Below are positions 9,089 through 17,370 of a stretch of 64,000 nucleotides of DNA, piece after piece. The notes under the pieces are model-generated. The model was given only the letters and a program-made list of their open reading frames with translations. It had not been told where the DNA came from and did not search any database. Made by a program: the position numbers and the translations under genes. Position 1 is the stretch's first letter; every line of letters begins with the position of its first letter. Source of the stretch: Thiorhodospira sibirica ATCC 700588 (GTDB lineage: Bacteria; Pseudomonadota; Gammaproteobacteria; Ectothiorhodospirales; Ectothiorhodospiraceae). The stretch covers positions 483,867 to 547,866 of the forward strand of contig NZ_MU255056.1 of assembly GCF_000227725.2 (NCBI RefSeq), given 5' to 3'.

Positions 9089-9646
9089 TTAACGCATGGG
9101 ACTAAAGGGCGCCCAGGGCATGAATTGATTGAACATCTGCATGGGCTTGGACATGTGTTGCACGTCACGGGTCATCATGCCCATCTGCGCATCCATGATA
9201 CGAAAGGACTCGCGCATCTCTGAGACCGAGGAGGCCAGCCCTTTGATGTCTTCTTCCATCACGCCCATGTGGGCGTAGATCGTGTGCATATCGCCGCTCA
9301 TGTGGGCGACGCTTTGATTCATGCTGTCCATGCGCCGCACAATGGCGCTCATGCTGTCTACGTCACGGTCCATGCGCGCCATGGCGAGCAGCATGGCGTC
9401 CATGTCTTTGTTCATCTGTGTGAAGTGGGTGTTCATGATGGAGCTGACCTGGCTCATGTGCTTCATCTGCGTTGACATCACCAAAATCAGGAAAAACAAC
9501 GCACCAATCACCAGCGCAAAGCCCAAAAACGTGGCCCGATAGAGAAAATTCAGGCGTTTGGCCATATTGGCGGTATTTTGCGCCTGTAAGGTGTGGATGG
9601 TTTCAAAGCAGCTGAGCGCATTATCGACCTGTTTGGGATTCATCAT
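9089..9646 (-). CDS. Methionine-rich single-span membrane protein, coiled coil (first of a pair)
   Basis: Family not recognised. The 185-residue product has a short N-terminal helix (residues 1-35), one membrane helix (ATFLGFALVIGALFFLILVM, about 38-57) and a long helical tail. Methionine makes up 29 of 185 residues, far above normal, mostly at positions 3, 4 or 7 apart (MKHM, MNKDMDAM, MSGDM, MSKPM). The start overlaps the stop of the upstream cyclase-like gene by four bases (ATGA), so translation is coupled. The layout (N-terminal helix, membrane span, Met-rich tail) matches the next gene, suggesting a duplicated pair that might form mixed coiled coils. The function is unknown. Confidence 0.8.
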   Translation of the reverse strand: MMNPKQVDNALSCFETIHTLQAQNTANMAKRLNFLYRATFLGFALVIGALFFLILVMSTQMKHMSQVSSIMNTHFTQMNKDMDAMLLAMARMDRDVDSMSAIVRRMDSMNQSVAHMSGDMHTIYAHMGVMEEDIKGLASSVSEMRESFRIMDAQMGMMTRDVQHMSKPMQMFNQFMPWAPFSPMR

Positions 9647-11703
9647 GGCGTGGCTCCCTCAGTAGCTGGCGAGAGCTGGGCGCGCAGGCTTTGAATCTGC
9701 CAGGCGACGGCGGCATCCTGGGGATAGCTTTCCTGTAAGGCCAGACATTTCTCCAGAGCGGCCTGGGGTTTGTGGTCGATGTAGCGCAGCGTCAGGGCGG
9801 CTTCATAACGGTTGATGTATTCCTGACAGGGGGCAGCCAGTACGCCTTCGGGCAGGGGGCCGACCAGTTCGTAAATTTTCATCGTGGCGCGCTGGTCGTT
9901 TTGCCGCCGCATGTCGATCTGATCCAGCCAGCGAAAGCAGAAGTCCTTGCTGACCTGGGCATGCAGAACGTCGCTGATGATGATTTGCGTGCCATAGCGT
10001 TTGTTCAGGCGCTCCAGCCAGTGACTGATGGCCACGCCATCGCCGAGCACCGAATAAAACATATATTCATCGGAACCAAAATTGCCCACGATGCATTCAT
10101 CGGTGTGCAAGCCGATACGGATGGCCATCTCCGGGAACTGTTGTTCTCGCCAGCTGCGATTGAGTGTCTGCACGGCCTTGAGAGCGTCGAGGGCGGCGGT
10201 GCAGGCTTTGCGCGCATCCTGCGGATCGGCAAAGGGGGCACCCCAGAAGGCGATGATACGATCATCAATGAATTTGTCGATGATGCCGCTGTGTTGGGCA
10301 ACGGTTTGAAACATTTCGTTTTGATAGCGGGTCAGGTAGGTGATTTTCTGCTGGGTCTGCATGCCCCGGCTATGCCGTTTAAGCTCGGTCACTTCGCTAT
10401 TCATCAAGATGAGTGGGCGCGCCTCGCCGCCGAGTTTGGCCTCGTGTTGGGTGTGTAGAAGCTGACGAATCAGCGCGGTGGGGACGTAGCGGTTAAAGGC
10501 GACCAGACTGCGGCTCATGTTTTTGATCGAGCTGTCGAGGCGGCGAAACTCATTGAACGGGGCATTGACCGGCTTGAGTTCATTAAAGCGCAGCTGCTCC
10601 ATCAGGTCGGTGTTAGCGACCACTTGCTGTAGGGGGCGGGTCAACTGGTTGGCAATCACATAGACAATGTAGGTGGCCACAATCAGCAGGATCAGGGCCA
10701 GCATCAGCGAGGTGTACAGCCCCCGGTTGATGGTTGCCAGCACCTCATAATCGGGCACGATGCCCAGCAGATACCAGTCCTGATTAAAGCCTCGGGTAAG
10801 CTGCGAGGCTTTGATGAAGTAGCGCTTGCCGTCCAGCGTCAGATTGAGCACCGCCCCGCCGCTGCTGGGTGCGCTGTTGAGCTGGGCCTGGACGGCCTCC
10901 CAGGCCTGGGCAATCCAGGGCGGGTTGATGTGCGCCAGTTTGAGAATGGATTCATCCCGCTGGGTGCTCCTGAGCGCCAGATTTTGGGAGTTGGCGAGCA
11001 CCTCTTCTGCGCCGTTGATGATGAATAAATGCCCCAGACGCGATTCGCTTAGAAACTGGTTGAGATCTGCCAAACCGATGTCGATTCCGGCCACCCCTTT
11101 GAGTTGCCCCTCGCTGTCCAGAATTGGATAGGAGATGGTGATGCCCAGCCCTTCGCCATCTTGCAGGGTGTAGACATCGCTCCAGTGGGGCTTGGGCGTA
11201 GTAGAAACCGCCTGATACCAGGGCCAGTCGCGCGGATTGTAGTCCAGCGCTTTGGTAATGCGCGCAAGCGGTTGATAGTCCGGATCGCGGTAAATCCATT
11301 CTTCATAGCCGTCGGCCTGACTGAAGTAATTGATGCGGGTAAGTTGATAGGGCTGTTTGCGCGCCTGCAAGAAATTGCCGTGTTGGTCTGCGATATAGCT
11401 GGCGCGATAAAAAGGCGAGCGCTGGTTTAAGGTCCACAGTAAGGCCATGACCTCCTCATGTTCGGCGATGAGATCTTTATCCTGCACCACCAAAGACAGC
11501 ATCGACAAGCGATTGCCGGTGAGTTCGACCAGATTGTTGATGCGTAACAGCATTTGATCCACGGTGCTGTCAATGATCCGGCTGCTCAGATCAATCACGC
11601 CGGAACGCGCCTGATAATAGCTGTTGAGCGCCACCACCGAGACGGTGATCACCAGCAACAGACTGAACAACACCAGAATAACGCTTTTAAAACCGACTTT
11701 CAT
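9643..11703 (-). CDS. Cache-HAMP class III cyclase-like receptor, probably catalytically inactive
   Basis: The 686-residue membrane protein has a first span at about residues 7-27, a large periplasmic dCache-type sensor (about 35-310; YYQARSGVIDLSS through GVAGIDIGLADLNQ), a second span at about 325-345, a HAMP-like linker and a class III cyclase fold at about 425-620. The fold is recognisable from IIDKFIDDRIIAFWGAP and VGNFGSDEYMFYSVLGDGV. Key residues are changed: the first metal-binding Asp appears as Ser436, the transition-state Asn as Ala558 and the Arg as Trp562. The second Asp and the purine-contacting Lys remain. A C-terminal stretch (620-686) looks helical. It is probably a sensor whose cyclase fold serves as a binding or dimerisation module. 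It leads an operon with two Met-rich membrane proteins. Confidence 0.85.
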   Translation of the reverse strand: MKVGFKSVILVLFSLLLVITVSVVALNSYYQARSGVIDLSSRIIDSTVDQMLLRINNLVELTGNRLSMLSLVVQDKDLIAEHEEVMALLWTLNQRSPFYRASYIADQHGNFLQARKQPYQLTRINYFSQADGYEEWIYRDPDYQPLARITKALDYNPRDWPWYQAVSTTPKPHWSDVYTLQDGEGLGITISYPILDSEGQLKGVAGIDIGLADLNQFLSESRLGHLFIINGAEEVLANSQNLALRSTQRDESILKLAHINPPWIAQAWEAVQAQLNSAPSSGGAVLNLTLDGKRYFIKASQLTRGFNQDWYLLGIVPDYEVLATINRGLYTSLMLALILLIVATYIVYVIANQLTRPLQQVVANTDLMEQLRFNELKPVNAPFNEFRRLDSSIKNMSRSLVAFNRYVPTALIRQLLHTQHEAKLGGEARPLILMNSEVTELKRHSRGMQTQQKITYLTRYQNEMFQTVAQHSGIIDKFIDDRIIAFWGAPFADPQDARKACTAALDALKAVQTLNRSWREQQFPEMAIRIGLHTDECIVGNFGSDEYMFYSVLGDGVAISHWLERLNKRYGTQIIISDVLHAQVSKDFCFRWLDQIDMRRQNDQRATMKIYELVGPLPEGVLAAPCQEYINRYEAALTLRYIDHKPQAALEKCLALQESYPQDAAVAWQIQSLRAQLSPATEGATP

Positions 11704-11750
11704 GTTTCGTGTGCTCTAGTTTGGATCGTGCCCCAACCCTACCTTTAGTG

Positions 11751-11802
11751 GCGACACCTGGAAGGTGTCGCTTTTTTTGCAGCGGCATCTCAAAGATGCC
11801 GC
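11751..11802 (+). repeat. Paired-hairpin intergenic repeat
   Basis: GCGACACC/GGTGTCGC (11751-11771), seven Ts, then GCGGCATC/GATGCCGC (11782-11802). The layout is the same as at 8403-8453 and 35723-35775; only loop bases differ. It lies between the cyclase-like gene and the end of the RND gene, both on the minus strand, where it may shape mRNA ends. Confidence 0.75.
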
Positions 11803-11808
11803 CACCGC

Positions 11809-14800
11809 TTAGTCTGCACGGGCGGTGATCAAGTGTAGCCGCGTGCGCACATAGCTGTAATACAAGACCGGGATGAGGATCAAGGTCAGCGCGGTGGAGA
11901 CAAAGATGCCAAAGATCAGGGCAATCGCCAAGCCGCTAAAAATCGGGTCATCGAGAATAAAGAAGGCCCCGATCATCGCCGCCAGGCCGGTGAGAATAAT
12001 CGGCTTGGCGCGTACGGCACCGGCGTTGATCACCGCCTGCTCAATGCTTTGACCACGGCGCACCTCATCGTTGATGAAGTCCACCAACAAGATGGAGTTG
12101 CGCACGATGATCCCCGCCAGCGCAATCATGCCGATCATGGAGGTCGCGGTAAACTTGGCGTCCATGAAGAAGATATCCATGAAAGCATGACCAGGCATTA
12201 CCCCGATGATGGTCATGGGAATCGGCGCCATGATAATCAAGGGCACGGCATAGGAACGAAACTGCGCCACCACCAGCAGATAAATCAGCAGCAGTCCCAC
12301 GGAATAGGCAATTCCCATGTCGCGGAAGGTTTCGTAGGTCACTTGCCATTCGCCATCCCACTTCAGGCTGTAAAACGCCGGATCCTCGGGCGGCTGGATG
12401 AAAAACTGCTCCAGCGGCTTGTCATAGACCATGGGGATATCACGCAGCTCCGAGGACAAGGCAAACATGCCGTATAAGGGGCTGTCGAGTTCACCGGCCA
12501 TATCCCCAAACACATAGACCACCGGCAGCAGGTCTTTGTGGAAAATGCTCTGCTCACGGGTGGTTTCACGCACCGTCACCAGTTCGCCGATCGGCACCAT
12601 CGCCCCGTTTTGTGCGCGCACTTTAAGCTGCATCACCTGATCCAGACTGGCCTTGTCCTGTGAGCGGAAATCCAGGCGGATGGGCACGGCATATTTCACA
12701 TGACTGTCATATAAAAAGCTGACATCCTCGCCGTTTAATACCGCCTGCACGGCATGGGCGATGCTGTCTTGCGCCACCCCCAAAAGGGCCGCTTTTTGCC
12801 GGTCGATTTCCAGGATATAGCGTGCTCCGGGGTATTCCACGCTGTCATCAATATCCACAATCCCGCGCCCGCGTTCAAAGACCTCGCGCAATTGCGTGGC
12901 CACAGCGATTTGTCCCTGATAATCCGGGCCATAGATCTCGGCGACAATGGGTGACATCACCGGCGGGCCGGGCGGCACTTCGACGACCTTGACCCGTCCA
13001 CCGTGGCGGCGGGCGATTTCATGCAAGCTTGGGCGCACCTGCGTGGCAATCACATGGCTTTGCAGGCTGCGATCATCTTTGTGGATCAGATTGACCTGGA
13101 TATCGCCCTGATGCGCTTCGCTGCGCAGATAATACTGACGCACCAGACCGTTAAAGCCTATCGGTGCCGAGGTTCCGGCATAGATTTGATAATCCGTGAC
13201 CTCCGGGATGGTCGCCAGATAGGCCCCCATTTCCGCCAGCACCGCTTGGGTATGCTCCAGCGTGGTGCCCTCGGGCATGTCCAGCACCACCTGAAACTCG
13301 GATTTATCATCAAAGGGCAGCATCTTGAGCACTACCCACTGAAAATACACCAAGGAAACCGAGGCGATAATCAGCAGCAGGATGCTGAAATACAAGAGCA
13401 GGCGGCGTTTGGCCGCCCAGGCGCCGCGCAGAAACGGCCCGATGATGGCATTGGCAATGGCATATAGGCGATCCGAGGCCGCTTCGCCGCCCCCCGCATG
13501 GCCATGTTCCGGGGCTGTTCCCGCCGGGGCAGCGTGGGCGTGAGCATGGCGGCGCAGCAGTTTGTAGGTCATCCACGGGGTGACGATAAAGGCCACAGCC
13601 AGAGAGATCAGCATTCCCATGCTGGCATTGATCGGAATCGGGCTCATGTACGGCCCCATCAGGCCGGTGACAAAGGCCATCGGCAACAGTGCCGCAATCA
13701 CGGTAAAGGTGGCCAGAATGGTGGGGCCGCCGACCTCATCCACCGCCAGCGGAATCGCCTCCAGCAAGGTTTTCTCGCCGAGCTGCATGTGACGGTGAAT
13801 ATTCTCCACCACCACAATCGCATCATCGACCAGGATACCGATGGAGAAAATCAGCGCAAACAGTGAAACCCGGTTGAGGGTAAAGCCATAGGCCCAGGAG
13901 GCAAACAGCGTCAGGGCGAGGGTGATCACCACGGCGGTGCCGACAATCAAGGCCTCACGCCAGCCCAGCGCAATCCACACCAGCACCACCACCGCACTGG
14001 TGGCAAAGATCAGTTTTTTGATCAGATGCTGGGCTTTTTCATTGGCGGTTTGTCCATAATCGCGGGTGATGGTGTATTCCACTCCCTCCGGGATTAAGGT
14101 GCCTTGCAATTGCTCCAGGCGCTGGCGTAGCCCTTGGGAGATATCCACCGCATTCATGCCGGGCTGTTTGGCCACAGCGATGGTCACTGCCGGATGGAGC
14201 AGCCCCGCCGGTTGCGCGCTGGCAGCCCCGTGTGCAAAGCTGACATATTGATGCGACGGGGCCGGCCCGTGTACGATCTCGGCAACATCGCCCAGATACA
14301 CCGGACGGCGTTCAAAGACGCCGACCACCAGCTGTGCCACTTCCTCCACCGTGCTGAGAAAGGTGCCTGCCTGCACGGGGATTTGCAGGTTATCGCGGAT
14401 CAAGACTCCGGCATCATAGGAGCCATTACTCGCCGACAGGGCGCGCCGCAGATCATCCAGGGTGATGCCATAACCGGCCAGGCGGTGTGCATCCAGCAGC
14501 ACCTGCACCACATGATCCGGGCCGCCGAGGGTGTAGAGATCCCGCGTTCCCGGAACCCGTTTGAGTTCGGTTTCAATGGCATGGGCTACGCGCAACAATT
14601 CATGACTGCCCCGCGTTGGATCCTCGGTCCACAGGGTCACGGTAAAAATTGGCACATCATCAATGCCGCGTGGTTTGACAATGGCCTGACCAACCCCCAG
14701 CCCGCGAGGCAACCAATCCTGATTGGAATAGATCTGGTTATACAGTCCGACAATGGCCTCGGTGCGGTCGCGTCCAACCTTGAATTGCACCGTGACCATC

Positions 14801-15075
14801 GCCATCCCTGGACGTGAAACCGAATAGATATGCTCCAGCCCTTCGATTTCGGATAACACCTGTTGTGCCGGAATACTGACCAGCTGCTCCACTTCCTGCG
14901 CACTCGCCCCTGGAAAGGGGATAAACACGTCCACCAGCGTGACGTTAATCTGCGGCTCTTCCTCACGCGGTGTGATCAGAATCGCAAACAATCCCAGCAA
15001 CAGCCCGACTAAGGCCAGCAAGGGCGTGATTTGTGATGTCAAAAAGGCCTTGGCTACGCGCCCCGAAATACCCAT
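11809..15075 (-). CDS. RND-family efflux pump, inner-membrane permease
   Basis: The 1088-residue protein is a proton-driven RND permease of the AcrB/HAE type. It would take substrates from the periplasm or membrane and pass them through an adaptor and an outer-membrane channel. The fold is complete: first span near residue 10, two large periplasmic loops, twelve spans in all. The TM4 proton-relay pair is seen as GILVDDAIVVVENI (near 415-425), and the TM10-11 part reads NSILLVDFIND. A cytoplasmic loop near residue 510 is rich in His and Ala (HAHAHAAP, EHGHAGG), which is unusual. The ATG at 15075 has a GGGG-rich ribosome binding site; an upstream ATG at 15168 would translate repeat DNA. The adaptor gene lies upstream; no TolC-like gene is near. 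The substrate is unknown. Confidence 0.93.
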   Translation of the reverse strand: MGISGRVAKAFLTSQITPLLALVGLLLGLFAILITPREEEPQINVTLVDVFIPFPGASAQEVEQLVSIPAQQVLSEIEGLEHIYSVSRPGMAMVTVQFKVGRDRTEAIVGLYNQIYSNQDWLPRGLGVGQAIVKPRGIDDVPIFTVTLWTEDPTRGSHELLRVAHAIETELKRVPGTRDLYTLGGPDHVVQVLLDAHRLAGYGITLDDLRRALSASNGSYDAGVLIRDNLQIPVQAGTFLSTVEEVAQLVVGVFERRPVYLGDVAEIVHGPAPSHQYVSFAHGAASAQPAGLLHPAVTIAVAKQPGMNAVDISQGLRQRLEQLQGTLIPEGVEYTITRDYGQTANEKAQHLIKKLIFATSAVVVLVWIALGWREALIVGTAVVITLALTLFASWAYGFTLNRVSLFALIFSIGILVDDAIVVVENIHRHMQLGEKTLLEAIPLAVDEVGGPTILATFTVIAALLPMAFVTGLMGPYMSPIPINASMGMLISLAVAFIVTPWMTYKLLRRHAHAHAAPAGTAPEHGHAGGGEAASDRLYAIANAIIGPFLRGAWAAKRRLLLYFSILLLIIASVSLVYFQWVVLKMLPFDDKSEFQVVLDMPEGTTLEHTQAVLAEMGAYLATIPEVTDYQIYAGTSAPIGFNGLVRQYYLRSEAHQGDIQVNLIHKDDRSLQSHVIATQVRPSLHEIARRHGGRVKVVEVPPGPPVMSPIVAEIYGPDYQGQIAVATQLREVFERGRGIVDIDDSVEYPGARYILEIDRQKAALLGVAQDSIAHAVQAVLNGEDVSFLYDSHVKYAVPIRLDFRSQDKASLDQVMQLKVRAQNGAMVPIGELVTVRETTREQSIFHKDLLPVVYVFGDMAGELDSPLYGMFALSSELRDIPMVYDKPLEQFFIQPPEDPAFYSLKWDGEWQVTYETFRDMGIAYSVGLLLIYLLVVAQFRSYAVPLIIMAPIPMTIIGVMPGHAFMDIFFMDAKFTATSMIGMIALAGIIVRNSILLVDFINDEVRRGQSIEQAVINAGAVRAKPIILTGLAAMIGAFFILDDPIFSGLAIALIFGIFVSTALTLILIPVLYYSYVRTRLHLITARAD

Positions 15076-15128
15076 ATTCCCCCCACGGGAGCGCCGAGCC
15101 CTCGCTCGGCACTCACGACTGATCAATC

Positions 15129-15294
15129 GTGGCGGACGCATCTTGCGTTCGCTTGGTTTAAGCGACACCTGGAAGGTGTCGCCACAGGCAGGTGCATCTT
15201 GCGTTCGCCTGGTTTAAGCGACACCTGGAAGGTGTCGCCACAGGCAGGTGCATCTTGCGTTCGCCTGGTTTAAGCGACATGAAGATGATGTCGC
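15129..15294 (-). repeat. Tandem array of a 56-bp palindromic repeat
   Basis: GCGACACC/GGTGTCGC hairpins begin at 15162 and 15218, and a variant (GCGACATG/GATGTCGC-like) at 15274. The period is exactly 56 bases. Each is preceded by GCATCTTGCGTTCGC and the linker TGGTTTAA. The first unit, flanked by GTGGCG...CGCCAC, is the reverse complement of the element inside tnpB at 44185-44242. The array fills the gap between the adaptor gene and the RND gene and would be transcribed with them. Confidence 0.85.
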
Positions 15295-15312
15295 CACTTT
15301 GCGTCAGGATGC

Positions 15313-16362
15313 CTAGCGCTGGGCCTGTTGTTTTAGGTATAAGCCCGCCCTGATCGGCTCCAGCGCCACCCGCTCACCCGCCTGCAGGCCAGCTAATACC
15401 TCGGTGAAGACCTCATCTGCATGGCCGCTGCGAATCTGGCGCAGGTGTACGCGATTATCCGCCCCCACCACATACACGGCGGTTAATTCACTGCGATGCA
15501 TCACCGCCGCACGAGGAACCACCAGCCGCTGTTTTTGGCCCACGGTAAAGGCCACTTTCACCGACATCCCCGGAAACAGGCCTGAGATGCCGGTGGGCAA
15601 ATCGGCACGCACCCGAAAGGTATTGGTCTGCGGATCGGCATAGGGGAAAAAGGTCAAGGTCTGGGTCGGTACGCTGAGCCGATCTTCCATGTGTACCGTC
15701 GCCTGGCGATGTTCGCGCACCGCGTTGATATGGCGTTGTGGCACATCGGCGGTGATGCGCAAGGCATCTAGCGAAATGCCTGCCATCAAGGGCTGGCCGG
15801 GATTCACCGTCTCGCCAATTTCGACATAGCGCTCCAGCACAATCCCGGCAAAGGGCGCCCGCACCCGGGTATATTCAAGCTGTTCGTTCGCCTCATCACG
15901 GCTGGCGCGGGCGGCATCCAGGCGGGCACGGGCCGCATCGCGGGCGCTGGTGGCCCGATCCATATCCGCTCTGGACACGAGATTGCGGGCGAAAATATCG
16001 CTGATGCGTTTAAATTCCGCCTCGGCCTCGCGCAAACCGGCCTGGGCCTCATTGAAGGCGGCGTTGGCCTGATTGACGCGCGCCCGTTGTTCGGTGTCGG
16101 TCAAGCGAACGATCAGGCTGCCCGCTGTCACATAATCATCCACATCGTAGGCAATCTCCATGATCCGCCCCGAGCCTTGCGCGGAGACGGTGGAGCGATG
16201 CACGGCTTCAATGCGCCCATCCAGCACTAACTGTTGGGCGCTGTCTTGATACACCGCCGTCTCGGTGGCAAAGGGAAGGCTCGCCGCTGACAGCCCAGCC
16301 GCATACCCCCCAAAAAGCCCCAAACACACCACAGCCCACAGCCACTGCCGCATTTTCTGCAT
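15313..16362 (-). CDS. RND efflux pump, periplasmic adaptor (membrane fusion protein)
   Basis: The 349-residue protein has a Sec signal peptide (cleavage near residue 26, after AAGLSA). Next comes a split biotinyl-lipoyl domain (IEAVHRSTVSAQGSGRIMEIAYDVDDYV and APFAGIVLERYVEIGETV, each only in part conserved). Between them is an alpha-hairpin (about 90-165; AAFNEAQAGLREAEAEFK). A beta-barrel and a membrane-proximal domain follow (FFPYADPQTNTFRVRADL). It would link the RND permease at 11809-15075 to an outer-membrane channel. The start ATG follows AGGGGAA at good spacing. The 237-base gap to the RND gene is filled by the repeat array, so the two genes are probably still one operon. The upstream region (16363-16420) is very AT-rich and may hold the promoter. 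Confidence 0.92.
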   Translation of the reverse strand: MQKMRQWLWAVVCLGLFGGYAAGLSAASLPFATETAVYQDSAQQLVLDGRIEAVHRSTVSAQGSGRIMEIAYDVDDYVTAGSLIVRLTDTEQRARVNQANAAFNEAQAGLREAEAEFKRISDIFARNLVSRADMDRATSARDAARARLDAARASRDEANEQLEYTRVRAPFAGIVLERYVEIGETVNPGQPLMAGISLDALRITADVPQRHINAVREHRQATVHMEDRLSVPTQTLTFFPYADPQTNTFRVRADLPTGISGLFPGMSVKVAFTVGQKQRLVVPRAAVMHRSELTAVYVVGADNRVHLRQIRSGHADEVFTEVLAGLQAGERVALEPIRAGLYLKQQAQR

Positions 16363-16498
16363 AGCGTTCCCCTGACGATAAAAGATTAAAAAATTAGGAT
16401 ATTTTTATAAATACAGCGCAACGCACGGCGACGGCCTGGATGCCTTCGCTCCCCGGCAAAGAACGACCAAAGCCGTGCGCAGACCCGATAAACTCACA

Positions 16499-17359
16499 TC
16501 ACTGGCAATCGACCCACTGCATAGAGGGTGGTTGTGCGGGAATATAAAACACTTCGCGGCCATCTGCACCTAAGCTGGTTTCCAAAGCCAGCTGTAGCGG
16601 ACTGCGCTCACTCGGATCAATGGGCTGATCCGCGCCAGCGGGCATCACCTCAACGCCACGCTCGGCGCTGTCATCCGTATCCTCAGCAAAGGGATTATCC
16701 CCCAGACTGGGATCGAGGGTTAAAATCGCTGGCGGTGCATCCAGCAAAAAGGTCACACCATCAAGATTGGTAAAGGCTGCTTGCCCAGCCGGCACAATCA
16801 CCTCGCCCACACTCAGGGTTCCTACCAGTGTCTGGGTATACAAACCATCTGGCGGCGGATCAATGCCGATATGTTGCAAATCCATGCAATCGCCCCAGTC
16901 ACGCCGACAAAAGCGCAGCCGAAACTCGGTGCCACGGATACCGATGGTGGTCACCGGGGTGTGCAGACGATAGCTTTCTTGCTGCGCATCCCCCACCGCC
17001 CCGGTGACCGCCCGCAATCCGCCGCGAATCAGGCGCTGCACCTGTGTATCTTGCGTGACATCGCCGCTATATTGATAGGACTCAATCAGCAGACGGCTCA
17101 CCGGGCGCAAGGTCAGCGCGCCCCCGTCTGTAAAGCGCAGACGGGCACGGCTGTTGACCCCGGTCGCCACCGTATCCCCGACAAAAACCGGATCATCCTG
17201 CGACAAGGCACGCACCTCAAGGTCTCGCTCCAGTGCGGCAGTCACCGAACCACTCAAGGCGGTGACATGCGCCGCTGGATCAGCAGCCAGAACGGTCGAT
17301 ATCGTCAGCAGCCAAAGGCCCATGCAGAGGAGACCGCGTTTAATATATGTATGGTGCAT
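16499..17359 (-). CDS. Exported FecR-domain protein of the two-partner secretion operon
   Basis: The 286-residue product has a Sec signal peptide (GLLCMGLWLLTISTVLAAD, cleavage near residue 26), then a FecR domain at about 35-150 (FVGDTVATGVNSRARLRFTDG, split by variation, and TPVTTIGIRGTEF). The tail is acidic and Pro-rich. Classical FecR proteins are membrane-anchored sigma regulators; this one lacks a membrane span and has no sigma-factor neighbour, so it is more likely a periplasmic or surface protein working with TpsA/TpsB. The start at 17359 is chosen for its GAGGAG ribosome binding site. It follows tpsA by 11 bases and is clearly in its operon. Inverted octamers (CGCACGGC 16422-16429, GCCGTGCG 16472-16479) lie after its stop. 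Confidence 0.85.
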   Translation of the reverse strand: MHHTYIKRGLLCMGLWLLTISTVLAADPAAHVTALSGSVTAALERDLEVRALSQDDPVFVGDTVATGVNSRARLRFTDGGALTLRPVSRLLIESYQYSGDVTQDTQVQRLIRGGLRAVTGAVGDAQQESYRLHTPVTTIGIRGTEFRLRFCRRDWGDCMDLQHIGIDPPPDGLYTQTLVGTLSVGEVIVPAGQAAFTNLDGVTFLLDAPPAILTLDPSLGDNPFAEDTDDSAERGVEVMPAGADQPIDPSERSPLQLALETSLGADGREVFYIPAQPPSMQWVDCQ

Positions 17360-17370
17360 GGCGTCACTCC

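Noticed and set aside
9643-11703. Calling this gene a working adenylate or guanylate cyclase
   Set aside because: The first metal Asp, the transition-state Asn and Arg are replaced, so activity is unlikely.
15129-15294. 56-base period considered as a short CRISPR array
   Set aside because: Units are continuous and nearly identical over their whole length, with no variable spacer, and no cas gene is in the window.
16499-17359. FecR protein as anti-sigma regulator of an iron-uptake system
   Set aside because: It has a cleavable signal peptide and no membrane span, and there is no FecI-type sigma factor or TonB receptor nearby.
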